Positions 57,774 to 64,000 of a DNA stretch of 64,000 bases are shown one piece after another. The DNA comes from Heracleum sosnowskyi. Lineage: Eukaryota; Streptophyta; Magnoliopsida; Apiales; Apiaceae. The notes under the pieces are model-generated. The model was given only the letters and a program-made list of their open reading frames with translations, searched no databases and was not told the origin of the DNA. Every line of letters begins with the position of its first letter. The stretch's first letter is position 1. The position numbers and the translations under genes were made by a program. Location: positions 57,327,133 through 57,391,132 of the forward strand of contig CM061238.1 in NCBI GenBank assembly GCA_030848705.1, written 5' to 3'.

Positions 57774-60755
57774 ATGCATGATTCTCAGGATAGAATGAGC
57801 TTTAATCCACTTTTCACCATACTTAAGGATAACAAACTTACCGGACCTAACTATATTGAATGGAAACGCAATTTGGACATAGTGTTGACTGCTGAAGAGT
57901 TTAAATTTTGTACTGTTGAACCCAAACTGGACCAGCCTGCTGCCGATGCTCCGGATGAGGATAAAGAGTATTTTAAGAAGTGGACTAAGGCAGATGAGAT
58001 GTCGCGATGTTACATTCTGGCAGCAATGTCGGGTGTTTTGCAACATCAGCATCAGGCCATGACCACTGCTACAGATATGCTCTATAATCTCAAGGAGCTT
58101 TTCGGAGATCAGAATAGGGCTGCTAGGCAAGTAGCAATGAAGTCTCTAATGAACACTCAGATGGCTGAAAAAACACCTGTAAGGGACCATGTTCTTCTGA
58201 TGATGTCTCATATAAATGAACTAGAGGTCCTTGGTGATGATATTGATGCGGAAACGCAGGTCGATATCATACTTATGAGTTTGCCAAAAAGCTTTGAGCC
58301 GTTTCGCTTGAATTACAACATGAACAAGAAGTTGTATAGTCTTGCAGAACTTCTGACAGAGCTTCAGGCAGCGGAATCATTATTTCAGCAGCATGTTCAG
58401 GTAAATGTGGCTGAGAAAGTTTCTTCTTCAAAGCCGAAAGGAAAGAAGAAGAAGAAGGTTCAGACACAGAAAGTTGTGAAACCATTGGGAGTTCAGAATT
58501 CAGTGAAGAAGCCTAAGGGCAAGTGCTTCAAGTGCAAGCAGTCGGGTCACTGGAAAAAGGATTGTCCTTTGTCTAAGAAGAACAATGCTGGTATGTCTCT
58601 TTCTCTTGGTACGGAAACATATATAACGGCTATGTCTACGAGCACTTGGTGTGTAGACACAGGAGCCACTGATCATGTTTGTAATTCCATGCAGGGGTTC
58701 CAGAAAACCAGGCTGCTTAGAGATGGCGAGATATATGTGTTCATGGGAGATGCTACGAAAGTAGCAGTGGTTGCAGTTGGAGTTATTTCTTTATCTTTTG
58801 GTTATGATAGGATTTTGGTTTTGAATAATTGTCTTTATGTACCTTCATTTAGAAGGAATTTAATTTCGGTTTCTAAACTTGCTATGGATGGTTATAATGT
58901 TTGTTTGGATCGTAATGTTTTCATTATGATGAATAAACGAGTTATATGTTCTGGTACATTGCAAGACAATTTATATATTATTAATCCTATAGAACCAATG
59001 CTACAACCAAGTGAAATTAATAATACACTTTCTACCTCTAGTAAAAGAAAGGAACCTTCTGAATTGAACCAAACATATCTTTGGCACTTGAGATTAGGTC
59101 ATATTAACTTAAGGAGGATTCAAAGATTGGTAGTAGATGGGCCTTTAGGCTCGTTGGCAGTGGAGCCATTTCCAGTCTGTGAATCTTGCTTGGAAGGAAA
59201 AATGACCAGTAGACCTTTTAAGGCAAAAGGAAATAGAGCCAAAGATGTGTTAGAATTGGTTCATACTGATTTATGTGGACCTATGAATATCCAAGCGAGA
59301 GGTGGGTATGAATATTTTGTCACTTTCATTGATGATTATTTGAGATATGGATACATTTATCTGTTGCACCGCAAGTCTGAGTGCTTTGAAAAATTCAAAG
59401 AGTACAAAGCAAGTGCGGAAAAGCGACATTCAGGAAAATGTATCAAGTCACTACGATCAGATCGTGGGGGCGAATACCTGCTTGGAGAATTTAGAGAATA
59501 TTTATCAGAACATGGGATTTCATCCCAGTTGACTGCACCTGGCACACCTCAGCAGAATGGTGTAGCAGAAAGAAGGAACCGGACTCTTTTAGAGAGTGTT
59601 AGATCGATGATGAGTTATTCGAATTTACCCAAGTCGTTTTGGGGGCATGCTCTAGAAACAGCGGCTTATCTTCTAAACTTGGTACCTTCTAAGTCAGTTC
59701 CAAAAACTCCAAAAGAATTGTGGACTAGTACCAAACCTAGTTTGAAACACATTCGGATTTGGGGTTGTCCAGCACATGTGCTGAACAAGAACGTGACTAA
59801 GTTAGATTCTCGTACAGAAGTGAGGCTGTTTGTGGGTTATCCCAAGGGAACAAAAGGGTATTTGTTTTATAGTCCTAAGGATCGGGATATCATTGTAAGC
59901 ACCAATGTTAGATTCTTAGAGGAAGACTATATAATGAATCACAAACCCATGAGTACTGTTGTTTTAGAGGAACTAGTGGGAGGACAAGATAATTCTAATA
60001 TGCCACCGGTACAAGTAGAACAACCACAAGTAAATGAACAACCTATCACTAATACCACTCCAATGCTTCGTCGTAGTGGGAGGGTTGTTAAACAACCTGA
60101 GAGGTTCATGTTTTTGGGAGAGTCTTCGGACTTAGTCTCTGGTGAACATGATGAGGATCCCAGGACATACGAAGAAGCAATGCAAGATAAGGATGCAGAT
60201 CTTTGGCAAAAGGCTATGCAATCTGAGATGGAATCTATGTATTCCAATAAAGTCTGGGATCTCGTGGAACCACCCAGTGGTGTAAAACCCATTGGATACA
60301 AGTGGATCTACAAAAGAAAAAGAGGATATGACAAAAAGGTGAAACCCTGGAAAGCAAGACTTGTTGCGAAAGGGTATACTCAGAAACAAGGAATTGATTA
60401 TGAGGAAACCTTTTCTCCGGTAGTCATGCTTAAGTCAATCCGGATTCTTTTATCTATAGCAGCTCATCTCGATTATGAGATTTGGCAAATGGATGTCAAG
60501 ACAGCTTTCCAAAATGGAAGTCTTGATGAAAACATCCATATGCAACAACCAGAGGGATTCATCAAAGAGGTCCAAGAGCATCTAGTGTGTAAGCTTAAGA
60601 AGTCCATTTATGGACTGAAACAAGCTTCCAGGGAGTGGAACATTCGTTTTGATCAGGCCGTCCAGACAAATGGTTATGATCAGAGTCCAAGCGAAGCATG
60701 TGTTATAACGACTCAGAAAAACGCTTGTACAGTATTAATATTTAATAATATTTGA
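57774..60755 (+). CDS. copia gag-pol, open but truncated in RT (993 codons)
   Basis: One uninterrupted frame. Gag (UBN2-type) covers residues about 15-220. The zinc knuckle CFKCKQSGHWKKDC is at 251-264, and the protease 'WCVDTGATDH' near 292. The pre-integrase 'LWHLRLGHI' is near 436. The integrase D-D-E is seen in 'LVHTDLCGP' (about 500), 'SDRGGEY' (about 563) and 'PQQNGVAERRNR' (about 599). RT starts near 827 and shows 'GIDYEETFSPVVMLKSIRIL' and 'WQMDVKTAFQNGS'. The element's own code ends at about residue 976; the last 18 residues are read from the inserted LTR, so the YVDD motif and RNase H are absent. A second Met seven codons on (57795) is an equally likely start. Gag, protease and integrase could still be made; RT is dead. 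Confidence 0.92.
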   Translation: MHDSQDRMSFNPLFTILKDNKLTGPNYIEWKRNLDIVLTAEEFKFCTVEPKLDQPAADAPDEDKEYFKKWTKADEMSRCYILAAMSGVLQHQHQAMTTATDMLYNLKELFGDQNRAARQVAMKSLMNTQMAEKTPVRDHVLLMMSHINELEVLGDDIDAETQVDIILMSLPKSFEPFRLNYNMNKKLYSLAELLTELQAAESLFQQHVQVNVAEKVSSSKPKGKKKKKVQTQKVVKPLGVQNSVKKPKGKCFKCKQSGHWKKDCPLSKKNNAGMSLSLGTETYITAMSTSTWCVDTGATDHVCNSMQGFQKTRLLRDGEIYVFMGDATKVAVVAVGVISLSFGYDRILVLNNCLYVPSFRRNLISVSKLAMDGYNVCLDRNVFIMMNKRVICSGTLQDNLYIINPIEPMLQPSEINNTLSTSSKRKEPSELNQTYLWHLRLGHINLRRIQRLVVDGPLGSLAVEPFPVCESCLEGKMTSRPFKAKGNRAKDVLELVHTDLCGPMNIQARGGYEYFVTFIDDYLRYGYIYLLHRKSECFEKFKEYKASAEKRHSGKCIKSLRSDRGGEYLLGEFREYLSEHGISSQLTAPGTPQQNGVAERRNRTLLESVRSMMSYSNLPKSFWGHALETAAYLLNLVPSKSVPKTPKELWTSTKPSLKHIRIWGCPAHVLNKNVTKLDSRTEVRLFVGYPKGTKGYLFYSPKDRDIIVSTNVRFLEEDYIMNHKPMSTVVLEELVGGQDNSNMPPVQVEQPQVNEQPITNTTPMLRRSGRVVKQPERFMFLGESSDLVSGEHDEDPRTYEEAMQDKDADLWQKAMQSEMESMYSNKVWDLVEPPSGVKPIGYKWIYKRKRGYDKKVKPWKARLVAKGYTQKQGIDYEETFSPVVMLKSIRILLSIAAHLDYEIWQMDVKTAFQNGSLDENIHMQQPEGFIKEVQEHLVCKLKKSIYGLKQASREWNIRFDQAVQTNGYDQSPSEACVITTQKNACTVLIFNNI

Positions 60756-63700
60756 GTTCTATGATATGTGAATATTGTGTGGAAGGTGAATATTTGAAAA
60801 TGTGATGATTAGATGTTTACTTGGTGAATGGTATGGATTAAAATATATGTGTATGCTTTTAATTGCATTTTATATGAATTTCTTATTAAAAATTAGTTCT
60901 TTTTGACCTTCCGGGAATTTTATAAAATCATCGGAGATTCTTTTTATTGTGAATTCTTTTTCACAACCTTTATTTTATATTATATTATTTTCTAAAATTA
61001 TTGGAGGAATTTATTTTTGGGGTTAAGGATTTAAAACTGATTTTATGAGTTAAATGTCATTTAAGTGATCAAAACTTTGAAAATTCATATTTAATTCAAT
61101 TTTGATCATAAAACTATTTTAAAAAATATGGGTGAGCTTGTAAATTCGTGTTCTCTGTTTTAAAAATAAAATTTTGATTTTTAGATATTATCTTCATTTT
61201 ATTTCGAATTTTAGAAAGGCATTATATTGATTTTCTTTTACTAAAAATCAGATTTTGGAATTGTGGAATTTCCAAAATACCCCTGGTGCTTTAAAACACC
61301 TCACGGCCAGTTCTTCTTCCCCATTTTCTTTCCACTCAATTCTCTCTCTAATATCTCTTCCTTCTCCCTTATCTTTCTCTTGATTTTGTTGATGAAAATT
61401 GATGGGTAGATAGTCAAATCGAAGCTCTTGTCGAGCTCTACACTTATATACCAATAGTGTTGAGTTTGGTGAGGATCCAAAAATGGGTTTTGTAAATTGG
61501 GGTTTCGGATTTTTGACAAGAATCAAGTGTTCTTGAAGTTTAAATGTTTAATTGTGGTTGTAGAGTCGATTGGGGGTGAATTCATACAAAACCCCTTGGT
61601 AATTAAGGTTGCATGTCTTTTGTTTGATTTCGATTTTTTTTTTCTTTAAAATATAGGCTTCGGATTTTTGAGTTATTTTGATCAAAATGGGTTGCTTTAA
61701 CTCATGATTAGGTGTTTTAATGATAGTAGGTAATTAATCTAAGTTGCATGCCGAGCTTTGGGTGATTTTCGGATTTTAGAGTTCGGTTTGATTCTTGAGA
61801 TAAACTTGACATGAATATATGTGATTATTGTGTTAATACTAGTTTTTAGTGGAGTTATGAATTGCATGTTGAAAAACCGAAGTGCATGTGTATTTTCGAT
61901 TTTTCCTCTTTTGATAATTAGTTTGAAATTTGATTATAATGGATGTTTGATGTGTAAATTCAAGGTTATAGTGATTGCATGTTAATTATTGGGTTAAGTT
62001 AAAGAATTTCAGATTATACATGATTGGTATTCGATTTTAATTTGAAAGTTTAAGTGGGTTTTGCTCGGATTTGAATTATAGTGAGCATGTTAGTTAATTT
62101 CGGTATTTAGTGATTATATGTATATGATTTTAGTATTTGTCAATGAGGTTTTGGTTTTTGAGAATTGGGGCAGCCAAACCAAGAAGTGTTGAGTGTGATT
62201 AATTGATGATTAGTTGTGATAAGTTTTGTGAAATAAGAATCTTAGTGTTTAAAGGTATAGTTGAAGAATGTGGAATTCCCAGAAAAACTGTCTGCCCTGT
62301 TTTGCTAAATTGCGAATTGTTGCTGCCTGTTTTAGACAGAGAGTCTAGGATTTAACTATTCTAATTTGAGTCTAGTTTGTGTACGCGCAAACCTTGTGTC
62401 GATAGAGTTAACGAATAAAAAGTTATGTTTGTTTTACTAAAAGTTGCGCAGCAGGATTTTCTGTGCTTCAGTATACACTTTAAACCTGTTCGTTTTTAGT
62501 CTAAATGAACTGTTCTGAATTTGAAAGTTTTATTCTAAGTTCGATTAATAACCAGGAAGTAGCCTGTCAAATATGGTATTTGTTTGATTATTTTTGGATT
62601 TATGATAAATGTTTTGGTAAGGCTTGCGCAGCAGATTTTTCAGCTTTTGGAGATGAAAACATTGTTTGTAAAGGTGTTAAGGATATGGTTAGCATTGATC
62701 AAGTTGATTTAAAGGAATACCAAGTGTGGTATGATCTAAAAGTTAGATTATATATATATGTATTGAAGGAGTATGTTATGTGAACTTGAATGGCAATGTG
62801 CGCTTATGTGAGTTTTGTGCTTAATATATGGTTAAGAGTTATAAGTGATATAAATATTATGTGTTTACGCGTTTAGAGAACGTTGGGTAGTTTAGAATAA
62901 GGATTAGAATTTTGAGAGGATCATTCTAAGATAGTATATACTCTTTTGTAGAGTCACGAGACGTGGAACATAGAGAAAAAGGAAAGGCGAAGGCAGAAAT
63001 TCAGTGAGTACGGTTTGTTCTAAAAGCTACTTAAGAATCCAAAGAAGTAGAGCCTAGAAATAAAGGCAAGACTAAGGTGGAGAACCAGTGAATCTGCTTA
63101 CTCTTTTTTTTAGCTACTTAAGGCAAGTAATTCTGACTTGCTTGCGCTTCTAAATGCCATTCTTTCATTTTGAGATATATGAATTGCTATCTTGTTTATA
63201 TGCCCTTTTAATCCTGAAAACATATCATGTTCATTTGGTAATCCTTATTTCTGTTCATATACCTTGTTGGTTCATACACCATACTATGTTTAGTTCTTTC
63301 TTTGAACCTTTACACCCAAAGGTGAATATACCATAACTCACATTTTAGTACATATCCAAAACATACCTATGACATTTACTTCTTGATTTCCCATTGATAG
63401 AAATCCAGATTGATTAGATTGAACTTATCCAATTCCCAAAGGACTCTTTTATATACAAACATTATAGACACAACACAATGTCTTGTGAACCATATCTTGC
63501 TTAAACTCTTCTTCAGACCTTATCCTTATCCTTTGATTATACTTACATTTTAACCTGAGATGCTATTGCATCAGATTTGAACTTGTACCTATGAATCACA
63601 TACTTACTTGAAATTGAGAATACATGAACCTTCACTTGGGTACTATACAAACACACATCCAATGATTTACAAAGGATTTCTTTCATAAGAAAGATTTTAA

Positions 63701-64000
63701 AGGAAAGGAAGTTTCAAAGTTTGGATTCATTTAAATTCTGATTTATGGTTTCCATGGATTCCTAAGATTGGAGGCGTAAGAGGCCGAGTGACGCCGGCCC
63801 AGCACTTTTTAATTATAATAAATGGACTAGGGATGGACTAGTCTAAAGGCCAATATGTGCCTATTGGGACCCAATACAAGGACCAGAGGGACTGTGTGTC
63901 CGGTATGGGGACTTTACGTGGCTGATCACCCGTATTGTCCGGTGCGTTGTGAAAAATCTCCAAATTACTTATTGCTTTTCTTGAAATCATATATCTATAT
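60701..64000 (+). mobile_element. gypsy-B LTR (5' end to window edge)
   Basis: It starts TGTTATAACGACTCAG inside the copia RT. From 62424 on it is collinear with 13233-14908, whose LTR ends at 15439. By that comparison about 530 bases are missing beyond the window, giving an LTR of some 3.8 kb. It carries 'AGGCGTAAGAGGCCGAGTGA' (63771), 'GTGTCCGGTATGGGGACTTT' (63896) and no coding region. Open stretches at 61248-61526 and 62505-62783 are chance frames. Confidence 0.85.

Larger units (their letters stand above)
55066..60700 (+). mobile_element. copia element, 5' LTR to RT, truncated by a nested LTR
   Basis: LTR 55066-56169, primer site, 1.6-kb leader, then an open gag-pol cut in RT at 60700 where TGTTATAACGACTCAG (gypsy-B LTR) begins. 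The left flank CGAGT would be its target duplication; the right copy is outside the window. The open gag-pol suggests a recent insertion. Confidence 0.9.

Noticed and set aside
1..64000. tRNA, rRNA, CRISPR, operon or prophage-like structures
   Set aside because: None seen; the window is plant nuclear repeat DNA. The only tRNA-related sequences are retroelement primer sites.

Overview
The window is nuclear DNA of a flowering plant, probably a eudicot. The evidence is one intron-containing gene of the plant-specific DUF789 family, plant-type Ty1/copia and Tat-lineage Ty3/gypsy retrotransposons, a CACTA element, Helitrons and a hAT MITE, and captured fragments of plant gene families (ILR1-like amidohydrolase, cysteine-rich receptor kinase, GH38 alpha-mannosidase). 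The sequence does not let me name the species. There are no bacterial, organellar, CRISPR or RNA-gene features that I can support.

Layout. 1-1010 is the 3' part of a copia LTR (family 'copia-A'), cut by the window edge. 1011-1785 looks like a piece of a gypsy-type LTR. About 1786-8679 is a minus-strand Tat-type gypsy element (LTR, tRNA primer site, gag-protease, RT-RNase H, second RNase H, integrase) split by a 1.3-kb solo LTR (1906-3233, target duplication AGCCT). 8680-15439 is part of a long gypsy-type LTR ('gypsy-B') holding a solo LTR (9056-13232, duplication TAAAG), which itself holds a CACTA element (9557-12297, duplication ATA) with host-gene fragments. 15440-30420 is a decayed copia-A element. 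Its 5' LTR is split by a 7-kb Helitron (15739-22711) carrying alpha-mannosidase exons, and the Helitron in turn carries a copia-A solo LTR. 30421-39287 is mixed decayed repeat: an inverted-repeat element, a second Helitron 3' end, an Athila-like 3' end, a Tat 3' end with antisense ORF and LTR, and a hAT MITE. 39293-42773 is an internally deleted copia element with both LTRs. 44293-47776 is the only apparently functional host gene, a six-exon DUF789 gene encoding about 313 residues.

48556-64000 is a chain of insertions: a Tat 3' end (80-bp tandem repeats, antisense additional ORF, integrase C-terminus) is interrupted by a gypsy-type LTR (51916), which is interrupted by a copia element (55066, 993-codon open gag-pol), which is cut inside RT by a gypsy-B LTR (60701) running off the window.

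The most interesting parts are the two gene-capturing DNA transposons. The Helitron ends can be fixed to the base because the intact 3' LTR of the host copia element shows the empty site. The CACTA has a perfect 14-bp terminal repeat and carries fragments of at least two unrelated plant genes. Coordinates of elements with target duplications are exact; those of decayed repeats are approximate.
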